DNA from: Actinomycetospora lutea
Lineage (GTDB): Bacteria > Actinomycetota > Actinomycetes > Mycobacteriales > Pseudonocardiaceae
Direction of reading: 5' to 3'
NCBI RefSeq assembly: GCF_028737205.1
Contig: NZ_JAQZAL010000021.1
Span: 1-64,000, forward strand
DNA length: 64,000 nucleotides
In this document: in pieces, positions 25,889-35,918 of the stretch
How positions within the stretch are numbered: the stretch's first letter is position 1
Layout of the letters: every line of letters starts with the position of its first letter
Program-made: the position numbers and the translations under genes
The notes under the pieces: model-generated
Told to the model about the DNA's origin: nothing
Database searches by the model: none
The model's input: only the letters and a program-made list of their open reading frames with translations

Positions 25889-26054
25889 GTCGGTGTACCT
25901 CCGGTGATCCCGCGGGACATCGGGAGCGACAGGTCGCGACGACATACGTCCGCCGGCCCCGAACGGTTCGGTACCTTCCCACGGGCTCCGGGATGCCGCT
26001 GTCCCGATGGTCGGGGCCTCGCGTCACCGACCAGGACGAGCGAGACTCTCCGAG

Positions 26055-26588
26055 GTGGACCGAGCCGCCACCCACCGGGAGCTCGACGGCGCGCGCGCCA
26101 CGTTCCACGACCTGCACGCGCGCGCGACGCCGGCCGATCTGCGCCGACGCTCACGGGGCACCCGCTGGAACAACCAGCAGCTGCTGTTCCACATGCTGCT
26201 CGGCTACCTGATCATGCGGGCGCTCATCGGTCTCGCTCGCCTGTTCAGCCGGCTCCCGCCGTCCGCGAGCAGGACCTGGGCGCGACTCCTCGACGCCGGC
26301 ACACGGGCCTTCGACGTCGCCAACTATCTCGGGTCGTGGGCCGGCGGAACCGCCCTCGCGTCCCGCGGTCAGCTCTACCTCTTCGACCGCGTCGTCGCCG
26401 TTCTCCACCGCCGCCTGGACGCCGAGACCGACGCCGACCTCGCCCGGGGCATGCACTACCCCACGCGCTGGGACCCGTTCTTCCACGACTACATGACCCT
26501 GGCCGACCTGTACCGCTTCCCGACCCGGCACTTCGACTTCCACCGTCGGCAGCTCAGCCTCGGGTCCGACGCCGCCGGCCGCGCCTGA
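26055..26588 (+). CDS. DinB-family protein
   Basis: 177 residues from GTG 26055. The helical bundle has an opening helix ELDGARATFHDLHA, RWNNQQLLFHMLLGYLIMR with a metal-ligand His, and a closing HYPTRWDPFFHDYMTLADLYRF plus HFDFHRRQL with further His residues. DinB/YfiT proteins are putative metal-dependent thiol transferases or hydrolases, linked in actinobacteria to mycothiol chemistry. It is convergent with lysX; the stops are only 24 bases apart. An ATG at 26007 is an alternative start. Confidence 0.78.
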   Translation: MDRAATHRELDGARATFHDLHARATPADLRRRSRGTRWNNQQLLFHMLLGYLIMRALIGLARLFSRLPPSASRTWARLLDAGTRAFDVANYLGSWAGGTALASRGQLYLFDRVVAVLHRRLDAETDADLARGMHYPTRWDPFFHDYMTLADLYRFPTRHFDFHRRQLSLGSDAAGRA

Positions 26589-26612
26589 CTCCGGGCCGCG
26601 ATCGCCGGCGTC

Positions 26613-29600
26613 TCAGGGCCCGGGCCGGACGATCGGGAACAGCAGGCTCTCGCGGATGGTGCTGCCGGTCAGCATCATGACCATCCGGTCGACGCCCATC
26701 CCCAGCCCGCCCGACGGCGGCATGGCGTACTCGAGGGCGAGCAGGAAGTCCTCGTCGAGCTCCATCGCCTCGGCGTCCCCACCGGCCGCCAGCAGCGACT
26801 GCTCGGTGAGCCGCCTGCGCTGCTCGATCGGGTCGACCAGCTCGGAGTAGGCGGTCCCGATCTCGGCGCCGAAGCAGACCAGGTCCCAGCGCTCGGCCAG
26901 CCGGGGGTCGTCGCGGTGCTGGCGGGTGAGCGGGGAGACGTCGGTCGGGAAGTCGCGGTAGAAGGTCGGCTCGAGGGTGTGGTCCTCGACGAGGTGTTCG
27001 TAGAGCTCGAGGACCACCGCTCCGCGGCCCCAGTCCGGGTCGTACGGGATGTCGAGGCGGTCGCAGTGGCGGCGCAGCTCCTCGACGGTGGTGTCGGCGG
27101 TGATCTCCTCGCCCAGGGCGTGCGAGATGGCCGCGTTGACGGTCGTCGCGCGCCAGGTCCCGCCGAGGTCGTACTCGCGGCCCTGGTGGACGACGACGGT
27201 GCCGCCCAGCGCGGCGCGGGCGGCCTGCTGGATCATGTCCTGCACCATCGTCTGCATGGTGTCGTAGTCGCCGTAGGCCTCGTACGCCTCGAGCATGGTG
27301 AACTCGGGGTTGTGGGTGGCGTCCGCGCCCTCGTTGCGGAAGTTGCGGTTGAGCTCGAACACCTTCTCCGCGCCCCCGACCATGAGCCGTTTGAGGTACA
27401 GCTCGGGGGCGATGCGCAGGTAGAGGCGCATGTCGTAGGCGTTGATGTGGGTGGTGAACGGTCGGGCGTTGGCTCCGCCGTGCACCGGCTGCAGCATCGG
27501 GGTCTCGACCTCGAGGTAGCCCCGGCCGGTGAGGCACTCGCGCACCGCGTGCACGGCGTCCGACCGTTGGCGCAGCATGCGGCGGGCCGCGCCGTTGACC
27601 ACCAGGTCGAGGTAGCGCTGCCGGACCCGGGCCTCGGGGTCGGCCAGGCCGCGGCGCTTGTCGGGCAGGGGGCGCAGGCACTTCGCGGTGATCGACCACG
27701 CGGTGGCCAGCACGGACGTCTCCCCGCGGCGGGACGTCCCGACCTCGCCGGTGACGCCCACGTGGTCGCCGAGGTCGACCTGCCGCACCCAGTCGCGCAC
27801 GCCGTCGCGGCCGAGCCGGTCGGCCGCGAGCATGACCTGCAGCTGCGCGTCACCCTCCTGCAGCACGGCGAAGCACAGCCCGCCGAAGTCGCGCAGGCGC
27901 ACGACCCGGCCGGTCACCGCCACGCGCTCGCCGGTCGCCGCGTCCGCCTCGAGGTGCCCGAACCGGGCCCGGATCTGCGCGAGGCCCGCGGTGCGCGGGT
28001 GGCCGACGGGGTAGGGGTCGACGCCGTCGGCCAGCATCCGCTCGTACTTCGCGTGCCGCACGCGGACCTGCTCGGGCAGCCGGGCGCGGCGTGCCGCGAG
28101 CTGCGCCGCGACGGGGTCCTCCGCCTCGGCCGGGGAGGGCGGGGGAATGACGACGGCCGGACCACCCTCGCTGGCGAGGCCGCGGCGTTGCAGGGTCCGC
28201 AGGCTCGGGGTGGTGAGGAACCCCTCCGCGGCGGCGGCGGCCAGACCGAGCCGCGGGAGGTCGCGGGCGGCGCGGTAGCACAGGTAGCGCGGCGTCCAGA
28301 TCGGCTGGTACTTGGCGTTCGCGCGGTAGAGCGACTCGAGCTGCCACCAGCGCGACCCCAGCACGAGCAGGCGCCGCCACAGCCGGACCACCGGGCCGGC
28401 GCCGATCCGCTCGCCCTGCTCGAACGCGGCGCGGAACATCGCGAAGTTGAGCGACAGGCGGTCCACCCCGAGGGTGCGCGCCTGCTCGACGAGCGAGGCC
28501 ACCATGAACTCGGTCAGGCCGTTCTCGGCGGTGCGATCGCGGCGCATGAGGTCCAGGGACAGCCCGTGGCGGCCCCACGGCACGAACGAGAGCAGCGCGC
28601 GCAGCTCTCCCCCGCCGTCGAAGCACTCGACCAGCACGCACTGCCCGTCGGCCGGGTCGCCGAGGCGGGAGAGCGCCATCGAGAAGCCGCGCTCGGCGTC
28701 GGTGTCGCGCCAGGCGTCGGCGCGCTCGACGACCTCCTTCATCTCGTCCGGGGAGAGGTCGGCGTGCCGCCGCACGCGGACGGTGTGGCCCGTCCGCTCC
28801 ACCCGGCTCACGGCCTGGCGGACCACCCGCATCGACCGGCCCTCCACCGAGAACTCCCGGACGTCGAGGACGGCCTCGTCCCCCAGCTCGACGACGCTCA
28901 GCCCCGCACCCGCGTAGGCGTGGGCCCCGCGCTCGCTCGCGCCCATCACCGCCGGCAGCCAGCCGTACCGGCGCGCCTCGTCGAGCCAGACCTCGATCGC
29001 GCCCGGCCACGCCTCCGGATCGCCGATCGGGTCGCCGCTGGCGAGGCTGACGCCGGAGACGACACGGAAGGTCACCGCGGACTTGCCCGACCTCGAGAAC
29101 ACGGCGGCCTTGTCGCGGCGGGTGGCGAAGTAGCCCAGCGAGTCGTCGTCGCCGTACTGGTCGAGCAGCACGCGCAGCCGCTGCTCGTCGGCGGGGTCGA
29201 GCCGGCGGCGGTCGGGCCGGGGCCGGAACAGCACGTACGCGGCGGCCAGCACGGCGAGGGCGCCGAACAACCCGCACAGGAACGTGACCGCGCGCGGTCC
29301 GGCGCCGGCGATGCCCACCGCTCCGGGGTCGCCGAGACCGCCGAGCACGTAGGTGACCGCCCACCCGAGCCGGTCCGCGGGGCTGCTCAGCGTGCCCGGG
29401 AACAGCTGCAGCAGGCCCCAGCCGAGCAGCGTGCCGGCGAGGACGAGAGCGAGGTAGGTCCCCAGCGCGCGCCACCCGCTGTACCGCTGCGTCCGCGCGG
29501 TGAACCGCCCACGGGCGACGAGCAGGATCGCGAGCGCCGCGACGCCGAACACCAGCCGCAGCCACGTCCCCGTACCCCCGACGTTCAGGGTGATCAGGTC

Positions 29601-30017
29601 GTCCGCGTCGGTGTCGATCCTGAACTCGACGCCACCCAGCACGCGGCCGAGCACGAGGTAGGCCACGACGAACCACCACGCCGCGCGCATCCGTCGGCGC
29701 ACGGCGGAGGCGAGGATGCCCAGGAAGGTCGCGGTGGCCAGGCTCGGCGGCGCCTCGACCGACACGACCTCGATCGCGGTCCGGAGCCACTCCAGGGGGG
29801 CGCGCAGCGGCGGCACGAGCGCCGTGACGGCGCAGAAGGCCGCGACGAACGCGAGGTAGCCGGCGAGGAGGTCCGGCACCCGGTCGGCGAAACGGGCCAT
29901 CGCCGACCGACCGGCCGCTGTCGGTTCGTCGGGGGGCGCCGCGGGCGGCGACGTCGCCGTCGCGCGGGATCCGGTCCCGGGGGCCTGGGGCGGCTCGTCA
30001 GCCGTCAGCTCGACCAT
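26613..30017 (-). CDS. lysX: Bifunctional lysylphosphatidylglycerol synthase/lysyl-tRNA synthetase
   Basis: 1134 residues in three parts. Residues 30-270 hold about seven membrane helices. Residues 285-610 form the MprF-like DUF2156 transferase domain. The rest is a class II lysyl-tRNA synthetase with an OB fold (about 685-790), motif 2 FRNEGADATHNPEFTMLE and motif 3 GLGMGVDRMVMM. In mycobacteria LysX charges tRNA-Lys and moves lysine onto phosphatidylglycerol, giving resistance to cationic peptides. Length and domain order fit that enzyme. A UbiB-like kinase gene lies upstream on the same strand, 111 bp away. Confidence 0.94.
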   Translation of the reverse strand: MVELTADEPPQAPGTGSRATATSPPAAPPDEPTAAGRSAMARFADRVPDLLAGYLAFVAAFCAVTALVPPLRAPLEWLRTAIEVVSVEAPPSLATATFLGILASAVRRRMRAAWWFVVAYLVLGRVLGGVEFRIDTDADDLITLNVGGTGTWLRLVFGVAALAILLVARGRFTARTQRYSGWRALGTYLALVLAGTLLGWGLLQLFPGTLSSPADRLGWAVTYVLGGLGDPGAVGIAGAGPRAVTFLCGLFGALAVLAAAYVLFRPRPDRRRLDPADEQRLRVLLDQYGDDDSLGYFATRRDKAAVFSRSGKSAVTFRVVSGVSLASGDPIGDPEAWPGAIEVWLDEARRYGWLPAVMGASERGAHAYAGAGLSVVELGDEAVLDVREFSVEGRSMRVVRQAVSRVERTGHTVRVRRHADLSPDEMKEVVERADAWRDTDAERGFSMALSRLGDPADGQCVLVECFDGGGELRALLSFVPWGRHGLSLDLMRRDRTAENGLTEFMVASLVEQARTLGVDRLSLNFAMFRAAFEQGERIGAGPVVRLWRRLLVLGSRWWQLESLYRANAKYQPIWTPRYLCYRAARDLPRLGLAAAAAEGFLTTPSLRTLQRRGLASEGGPAVVIPPPSPAEAEDPVAAQLAARRARLPEQVRVRHAKYERMLADGVDPYPVGHPRTAGLAQIRARFGHLEADAATGERVAVTGRVVRLRDFGGLCFAVLQEGDAQLQVMLAADRLGRDGVRDWVRQVDLGDHVGVTGEVGTSRRGETSVLATAWSITAKCLRPLPDKRRGLADPEARVRQRYLDLVVNGAARRMLRQRSDAVHAVRECLTGRGYLEVETPMLQPVHGGANARPFTTHINAYDMRLYLRIAPELYLKRLMVGGAEKVFELNRNFRNEGADATHNPEFTMLEAYEAYGDYDTMQTMVQDMIQQAARAALGGTVVVHQGREYDLGGTWRATTVNAAISHALGEEITADTTVEELRRHCDRLDIPYDPDWGRGAVVLELYEHLVEDHTLEPTFYRDFPTDVSPLTRQHRDDPRLAERWDLVCFGAEIGTAYSELVDPIEQRRRLTEQSLLAAGGDAEAMELDEDFLLALEYAMPPSGGLGMGVDRMVMMLTGSTIRESLLFPIVRPGP

Positions 30018-30128
30018 GTCGTCTCTCCGAGAGGGTGTCGCCGGCCCCGGCGCGCGTACCCGCCCGGGCTCCTGCCGCCAGCATGACGATCAATCCGGTG
30101 ACCGGATACAGCGATTCGCGTGGCGTGC

Positions 30129-32102
30129 TCACCCACCTCGTCGTTCGTCGGTCTCGGCGGCCGACTGGCGGCGGACGATCTGGGCGACGACCCGCAGGAG
30201 CATCACCGTCGCGAGGACGAGGCCGATCCAGCCGATGGCGATCAGTGCGGTCGTGCCCGCGTGGGGACCCGCCACGCCCGCGCCGACGAGCAGGAGCACC
30301 GACACGAGCAGCCCGACGCCGCCGATGGCCGCGAACAGCACCTGGTCGACCCACGCGGTGATGGCGGAGCGTCGCGCGGCGCTGAACGTCTCGACGTCCA
30401 CGCGGACGAGCCCCGACCGCAGCTGCAGGGCGATGTCCTCGGCGAGGCCGGGCAGGGTGCGCAGGGACGGCAGCGCGCGCAGCAGCTCCCGCTGGGCCAC
30501 GGCGGCGGGGTCGCCACCACCGTCCTGCAGCCTCGACGTGAACTGCTCGGTGGCCGACGTCGCCAGGTTGAACCCGGGATCGATGCCGCGCAGCGTGCCC
30601 TCCAGGGTGACCACCGCGCGGGCGATGAGGGTGAACGCGGGGGGCACGGGCATGCCCTGGCGTTCCATGACGGTGAGCAGGTCCTGCAGCGCACGCGGGT
30701 CGAAGCCGGCGCCCGAGAGCTGCTCGGACAGCAGGCGGCTGACCTCGCTCTCGAGCGTCATGAGGTCGACGGCCGGACCGGCGGCACCGGACATCTCACG
30801 GAGCCCGCGGGCGATGAGGCCGGTGTCGGCGGTGGCCATCCCGAGGCCGACGAGCTGCAGGGCGCGCAACGTGACCGGATCGATGATCCCGACGGCGCCG
30901 AAGTCGATGAACCAGACGGTGCCGTCGCCGTCGACGAGGATGTTGCCGGGATGGGGGTCGGCGTGGAACGTCCCGGACTCGAGCATCGCGACGAGGAACG
31001 CGCGGAAGAGCCGGTCGGCGAGCACCGGCCGCGGCACCGGGCACGCGTCCACGGCCGCGGCGTCGGAGACCGTCTTCCCGTGGACGCGCTCCATCACGAG
31101 GACGACCTCGCTCGTCATCCCGGTCATCACCTGGGGCACGTCGACGCCGTCGACGTGGGCCGCGAGGACCGCCCGGCGCAGGGCGGCGCCGTAGGCCGCC
31201 TCCTCGGTGTAGTCGAGCTCCTTGCCGATCGAGCGGATCAGCTCGTCGGAGACGCGCTCGAGTCGGAGGGCCCGGGCGCCCTCCCACCGCTGGACGGCGA
31301 TCCGGCTCGCCCAGCGCAGCACGGCCGCGTCGCGGGCGACCCCGAGCTCGACGTCCGGGCGACGCACCTTGACCACGACGTCGCGGCCGTCGCGGGTCTG
31401 AGCGAGGTGTGTCTGCCCGATCGACGCGGCCGCGAGCGGCTCGTCGCAGAACGTCGCGAAGACCTCCTCCACGCCGGCCCGGCGCTCGTGCTCGAGCGTG
31501 GCACGCACCTGCCCGACCGGGACCGGCGCGACGTCGGACTGCAGTTCCTTCAGAGCGACGATGAGCGCCGGCGGCAGCAGGTCCGCCCGGGTCGAGGCGA
31601 TCTGACCGAACTTGACGAACATGCCGCCGCAGTCCTCGAGGAAGGACTTCACCCGCAGCGCGCCGTCGGGCGTCGCGAGCGCTGCGCGCGACAGGGGCCG
31701 ACGTCCGGCGAGACCGCGCCGGCGCGCGATGCCGAGCACCTCGACGAGGCGCCCGACGATGGTCGCGGCCGTGGCCAGGCGCGTCCGCAGGCTCGGGCGT
31801 CGTCCGGGAGGTCGGCGCCGGAGCACGACCTCCAGGACGATGCTCACGACCATGGTCGCGAGGACACCGAAGGCGAAGACGACGACGAGGACGGACGAGG
31901 TCGCCTCGCCGGCGGTGTCGCCGAGCACCACGACGGCCGTGACGAGGCCGATGAGCGTGCCCAGCACGCCCGCGACCGTGGCACGGCCGACGCCGCGCGC
32001 GATCCCCAGGATCCGCCCGGAGACCAGGCCGACGCCCAGGATGAACAGAACCGCGAGGACCCACTGCCAGAAGGACAGGTCCACCACCAGCTGCACCGTC
32101 AC
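30129..32102 (-). CDS. ABC1/UbiB/AarF-family protein kinase-like membrane protein
   Basis: 657 residues from GTG 32102, with GGAGGAG upstream. Three or four N-terminal helices precede the ABC1 domain with MFVKFGQIASTRADLLPP (KxGQ motif), IGKELDYTEEA (ExD), HADPHPGNILVD and WFIDFGAVG. Two helices close the protein (about 590-650). UbiB-type ATPases help extract or handle isoprenoid quinone lipids. The extended N-terminal membrane part is typical of actinobacterial members. Several longer in-frame starts upstream have no binding site. Confidence 0.88.
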   Translation of the reverse strand: MTVQLVVDLSFWQWVLAVLFILGVGLVSGRILGIARGVGRATVAGVLGTLIGLVTAVVVLGDTAGEATSSVLVVVFAFGVLATMVVSIVLEVVLRRRPPGRRPSLRTRLATAATIVGRLVEVLGIARRRGLAGRRPLSRAALATPDGALRVKSFLEDCGGMFVKFGQIASTRADLLPPALIVALKELQSDVAPVPVGQVRATLEHERRAGVEEVFATFCDEPLAAASIGQTHLAQTRDGRDVVVKVRRPDVELGVARDAAVLRWASRIAVQRWEGARALRLERVSDELIRSIGKELDYTEEAAYGAALRRAVLAAHVDGVDVPQVMTGMTSEVVLVMERVHGKTVSDAAAVDACPVPRPVLADRLFRAFLVAMLESGTFHADPHPGNILVDGDGTVWFIDFGAVGIIDPVTLRALQLVGLGMATADTGLIARGLREMSGAAGPAVDLMTLESEVSRLLSEQLSGAGFDPRALQDLLTVMERQGMPVPPAFTLIARAVVTLEGTLRGIDPGFNLATSATEQFTSRLQDGGGDPAAVAQRELLRALPSLRTLPGLAEDIALQLRSGLVRVDVETFSAARRSAITAWVDQVLFAAIGGVGLLVSVLLLVGAGVAGPHAGTTALIAIGWIGLVLATVMLLRVVAQIVRRQSAAETDERRGG

Positions 32103-32206
32103 GGGCTCTCCTCCGGGTGGCACCGCGCCGCGGCCCCTCCACCGCGGCGCGCGAACGCCCCGGAAGTACATCCCGGCCCGACCCGTCCGGACCAGTGCCA
32201 GGACGA

Positions 32207-33220
32207 TCAGACGCCGGCCCGGGGTTGCTGGGCGACCCCGTGCGGTGCTGCCACCCCGGACCCCTTCTGCACGAGGAGATAGGCATAGCGCCGGTCGAGG
32301 TCGTTCTCGGGAACGAGGACCATGCCCACGGGATCGAGTCCGAGATCGGCGACGTCGCCCCAGAAACCGTCCAAGGAATAGGTGGTCATGTTCGACGAGT
32401 TGCGCCGATAGTTCCGACGGAAGGCGCGCGTCGACAGGGACCCGTTGTCGTACTTGATCTGCACGAATGCGAGGCCGCCAGGTCGCAACATCGCCGACGC
32501 GATGCGCATCAGCCGCATCCCGTACTCGGGACTGGGAACGAGCTCGAGCACATAGAGGCAGACGAACAGGTCCAGGCTCTCGCTCGGCACCCGCTGGAGA
32601 GCTGATTCCGGATCGGCCAGATCGACGACGATCTCCGTCACCGGCGTACTGCAGACGCTTCGCACGTGTCGTGCTGCTTCCGCGGTCGACGCGGCATTGA
32701 CGTCCACGGCGATGAAGCTGTCGGCTCGCGGCGCGAACTGCACCGCGTTGGCTCCGCCCCCGACGCCCCACTCGAGTACTCGACCCAGATCCGTACCACT
32801 GCCGACCATTGCCGCCAGTTGATCGTACAGGGACGCGTGTGCCGAGCCGATCTTGTCGAACATCTCGTCGTCGATCACGCTCGCGCCACGCCAGTGCGAG
32901 TCGTCTCTCCAGGTCGGTGCGCCCTCGTCGGCCCAGTAGCCGGCCGCCTCCCCGATCAACCGCCGCTCACTGTGCTGGAGGCCGACCGCGGTCAAGAGGT
33001 GGTCCGCGACGTCGCACGCTCGCCTGCCGAGGCGGCGGAGACGCCTCGGGGCTCGGCGAACGCCGACCATCGCACCCGAGCTCGTCCAGGCCGCAACACG
33101 CACGTCGTGTCCGTGGTCGCGGGCGCCCGCGGCCATGAGTCTCCGGACAGCGAGTGCCGTGCGAGAGGCAACGGATCGGTCGACGGCGTCGCGGGTTTCG
33201 GGGTTGTCGGTGTGGCTCAT
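32207..33220 (-). CDS. Class I SAM-dependent methyltransferase
   Basis: 337 residues from ATG 33220 with a GAGGG site; a GTG four codons upstream is possible. The basic N-terminal 120 residues are not recognised. The methyltransferase core begins at VLEWGVGGGANAVQFAP (motif I) and continues with FIAVDVNAAS, DLFVCLYVLELVPS and AMLRPGGLAFVQIKYD. The last part resembles methyltransferases acting on sugars or surface glycans, but this is weak. Codon use looks slightly less GC-biased than in its neighbours. No operon partner is evident except the membrane protein 180 bp upstream. Confidence 0.82.
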   Translation of the reverse strand: MSHTDNPETRDAVDRSVASRTALAVRRLMAAGARDHGHDVRVAAWTSSGAMVGVRRAPRRLRRLGRRACDVADHLLTAVGLQHSERRLIGEAAGYWADEGAPTWRDDSHWRGASVIDDEMFDKIGSAHASLYDQLAAMVGSGTDLGRVLEWGVGGGANAVQFAPRADSFIAVDVNAASTAEAARHVRSVCSTPVTEIVVDLADPESALQRVPSESLDLFVCLYVLELVPSPEYGMRLMRIASAMLRPGGLAFVQIKYDNGSLSTRAFRRNYRRNSSNMTTYSLDGFWGDVADLGLDPVGMVLVPENDLDRRYAYLLVQKGSGVAAPHGVAQQPRAGV

Positions 33221-33400
33221 GTGTGCCCTCACGGGAGTCGCCGGCGGAGGCCGGCGCAGACGAAATGGACCCGTCGAGCTCGCTGGACCAGAGGTCGACG
33301 TCCGGTACGCCTCGCACTGCCCGCAGGTGGGAGGCAGTGCGGAACGGCGAGCAGCCGGAGACCTCGGCGGCCTCCGTCGCCTCGAGGTGACGGACGTAGA

Positions 33401-33970
33401 TCAGGCGGCGAGCGCAGGCAGCGCGGGCGGTCCTCGTCGGTGGGCTTGCCTGCTGAACAGCAGACGGTGGGCGCGGACCCTCGGCGCGCGGCGTGCGGGG
33501 CGCACACGGCGGACCGGGCCACGTGGAGGCGGAGTCTGGACCAACCCGCGAAGGAGCGGCAGCAGCCGCGGAACGACGGAAGCGCACGCCGGCTCCAGGA
33601 CGGCCAACGTGACCACCAGCATCGCCACGGCGACGTGCAGCAACAGCCCCGACAGGCTGTGGGGCCAGCCATGGGAATGGGGGAGGAGCTCGGCCCCGGC
33701 CTGCGGGAGCTTGCCGAGCGCGTGGACGGCCGGCTGACCGACCACCGCGAGGTTCATCGTGACGAACAGTCCCGTGGCACGGCCTGACCAGCGCAACCGA
33801 CCAGCGCCGACGATGAGCGCAGCCAGAGCGACAGCGAGGAGGTGGACCGGTGGCTCGTCGGCCAGGACGTCGAAACCGACGGCCGCCACGAGAACGAGGA
33901 GCGAGGAAACCACGAGGAGGCCGACCCGGAGGCGAGAGTGCTCATGCGCACTCGTCGCGTGACCGACCAC
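33401..33970 (-). CDS. Hypothetical membrane protein with Arg/Pro-rich tail
   Basis: 189 residues from GTG 33970. Four hydrophobic helices (about 15-38, 42-58, 65-85 and 108-135) are joined by short loops, one being ELLPHSHGWPHSL with three His. The last 45 residues are basic and Pro-rich. I know no family for it. A TTACCT box lies about ten bases before the start, so the message may be leaderless. It is divergent from the copper operon by about 225 bp. The tail could include out-of-frame sequence if the gene is damaged. Confidence 0.5.
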   Translation of the reverse strand: MVGHATSAHEHSRLRVGLLVVSSLLVLVAAVGFDVLADEPPVHLLAVALAALIVGAGRLRWSGRATGLFVTMNLAVVGQPAVHALGKLPQAGAELLPHSHGWPHSLSGLLLHVAVAMLVVTLAVLEPACASVVPRLLPLLRGLVQTPPPRGPVRRVRPARRAPRVRAHRLLFSRQAHRRGPPALPALAA

Positions 33971-34195
33971 CGCCAGAAGGTAACACGAACGGGTGATCGA
34001 TCATCGTTCGACTCCCGCGAGATCACTCCCTGCGTCCTTCTGGGCGCCCGATGAGCGACACGCGCGAGCGGAGCTCGGGTGACGAGGGTCGGTGTCGGTC
34101 GCGGGAGGGACCAGCGCCTGGGTCGAGTCGGGCCGTCCGACCCTCAGCGGCCGGCGGCCGCCGGTCCAGCCTCACTCGGACGAGGAGGAGTCGTC

Positions 34196-34411
34196 ATGAT
34201 GGGTTCCCTGCCGATGCTGGGCTGGCTGTGGCCGTTGCTGATCGTGATCGGGCTGGGGCTCATCGCCGCCGGCACGATCGTCCTGGTGCGCCGTCGCCCC
34301 CTTCCGACGGCGAACCGCACGTCCACCGCCCGCGAGGTCCTCGACGCGCGGTATGCCCGCGGCGAGATCGACGACGACGACTACCGGCACCGCCGCGATC
34401 AGCTCCGATGA
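34196..34411 (+). CDS. SHOCT-domain small membrane protein
   Basis: 71 residues from ATG 34196, with GAGGAGGAG upstream. One hydrophobic helix (LPMLGWLWPLLIVIGLGLIA) is followed by a linker. The short SHOCT domain at the end reads STAREVLDARYARGEIDDDDY. SHOCT domains are thought to aid oligomerisation. The stop overlaps the start of the multicopper oxidase, so it belongs to the copper operon, a common setting for these small proteins. Confidence 0.85.
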   Translation: MMGSLPMLGWLWPLLIVIGLGLIAAGTIVLVRRRPLPTANRTSTAREVLDARYARGEIDDDDYRHRRDQLR

Positions 34412-35898
34412 CCGGCCGCCCCGGTTCCGGCGTCAGGGTCAGCCGCCGACGAGCCCTCGGGCTGCTCGGGCTCGGCACCGCCGCGGTCACCGTCGGGGCC
34501 GCGGGATGGGCGACCCTCGGGACAACCGGCACCACCGGCACCCCGCGTCCGAGCTCCGGCCTGCCCACCGGTGAGCCGCTGGCTGCCCCGACCGAGCTGG
34601 TCAGCAGCCGCGGCCGGCTCGCCGTCGACCTCGACGTCGCACCCGGCGCGTCCCTGGGGGGACACCCCGCCTCGGCGTGGGGCTACAACGGCACCAGCCC
34701 GGGGCCCACCCTGCGCGTCCGCCCCGGCGACGAGATCGCCGTGCGGCTGCGCAACGGACTCGACCGACCCACCAACCTGCACGCCCACGGCCTGCGGGTC
34801 TCCCCCCAGGGCAACTCCGACAACCCGTTCATCCACATCGCGCCCGGCGAGGCGTTCGACTACCGCATCGCCGTCCCGGACGGCCACCCCGCCGGGACGT
34901 TCTGGTACCACCCCCACGCCCACGGCCATGCCGCCGACCAGCTCTTCGCCGGTCTGGCCGGAGCGCTCGTCGTCGACGCCGCCGGCGAGCCGCCCGTGTC
35001 GCAGGACCGGGTCCTGCTCATCACCGACACCACCCTCGACACCGGCGGGCCCGCCGCCGCCACCCCCGCGACCCGCATGGTCGGGAGGCAGGGCGAGCTC
35101 CTGCTGCTCAACGGCCAGCACCAGCCCGTCGTCCACGCCGCCGCCGGCGAGCTGCTGCGCTGGCGACTGATCAACGCGACGACCTCGCGCACCCTGACCC
35201 TGCACCTCGACGCCCACCCCGTGACCCGCATCGCCCTCGACGGGATCACCCTGCCGGCCGCCACCACCGGCGACACCGTCCGGCTCGCCCCCGGCAACCG
35301 GACCGACGTGCTCGTCCGCCCCGACCGACCCGGGACGTTCCCGCTGACCGCCACCACGGAGCTCCGCCACGCGATGGGAATGATGGGCGGGCCGACCGCC
35401 GGTGGCCAGACCGAGGTCCTGGCCAGGTTGGCCACCGACGGCGCCGCTCGGCCTCCGAGCCCTCTGCCGACCTTCCCCGCAGGCCCCGCGCCGGACGCCG
35501 GCGCGACGAGCGGAGCTCGCCGCCTCGCGTTCACCATGGGGATGAGCGGTGGCATGGGCTCGGATGGGCAGGGCATGAGCTTCGGCTTCGACGGCCGGGC
35601 CTTCGATCCCCGACGGACCGACCAGGCCGTGGCTCTGGGCGCCGTCGAGGAGTGGACCGTCACGAACCCCACCCCGACGGCCCACCCGTTCCACCTGCAC
35701 GCCTGGCCGTTCGAGGTCCTCGCCGACAGCGCCGGCACCCCGACCACCGACACGCTGCAGGACGTGGTGCTCGTGCCGGCCGGTGGCTGGGTCCGGCTCC
35801 GCATCCCGTTCACCGCGAACCCCGGCCGCAGCGTCTACCACTGCCACATCCTCGACCACGAGGACGCCGGCATGATGGCCACGATCGCCGTCGGCTGA
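34408..35898 (+). CDS. Multicopper oxidase, Tat-exported
   Basis: 496 residues. The N terminus RVSRRRALGLLGLG is a twin-arginine signal. Three cupredoxin domains carry the four copper-binding motifs: NLHAHG, WYHPHAHG, HPFHLHAW and HCHILDHEDAGMM, the last holding the type-1 Cys-His-Met set. A Met-rich stretch around MGMSGGMGSDGQGM resembles the methionine segments of CueO-type cuprous oxidases. It would oxidise Cu(I) to less toxic Cu(II) outside the membrane. It is convergent with a Cu P-type ATPase, and the two share a terminator. Confidence 0.93.
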   Translation: MTGRPGSGVRVSRRRALGLLGLGTAAVTVGAAGWATLGTTGTTGTPRPSSGLPTGEPLAAPTELVSSRGRLAVDLDVAPGASLGGHPASAWGYNGTSPGPTLRVRPGDEIAVRLRNGLDRPTNLHAHGLRVSPQGNSDNPFIHIAPGEAFDYRIAVPDGHPAGTFWYHPHAHGHAADQLFAGLAGALVVDAAGEPPVSQDRVLLITDTTLDTGGPAAATPATRMVGRQGELLLLNGQHQPVVHAAAGELLRWRLINATTSRTLTLHLDAHPVTRIALDGITLPAATTGDTVRLAPGNRTDVLVRPDRPGTFPLTATTELRHAMGMMGGPTAGGQTEVLARLATDGAARPPSPLPTFPAGPAPDAGATSGARRLAFTMGMSGGMGSDGQGMSFGFDGRAFDPRRTDQAVALGAVEEWTVTNPTPTAHPFHLHAWPFEVLADSAGTPTTDTLQDVVLVPAGGWVRLRIPFTANPGRSVYHCHILDHEDAGMMATIAVG

Positions 35899-35918
35899 CC
35901 CCGACGCTCGGGGGTCAG
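35895..35918. terminator. Bidirectional hairpin spanning the stops of the oxidase and the Cu-ATPase
   Basis: CTGACCCC (35895-35902) and GGGGTCAG (35911-35918) form a perfect 8-bp stem around an 8-base loop. Each arm contains the TGA stop of one of the two convergent genes, so both transcripts can end here with only 16 bases between genes. Confidence 0.75.

Noticed and set aside
26916..30086. Long plus-strand open frame of over 1000 codons opposite lysX.
   Set aside because: It mirrors the lysX codons (Glu/Val/Gly/Arg bias of antisense GC-rich frames) and has no family features.
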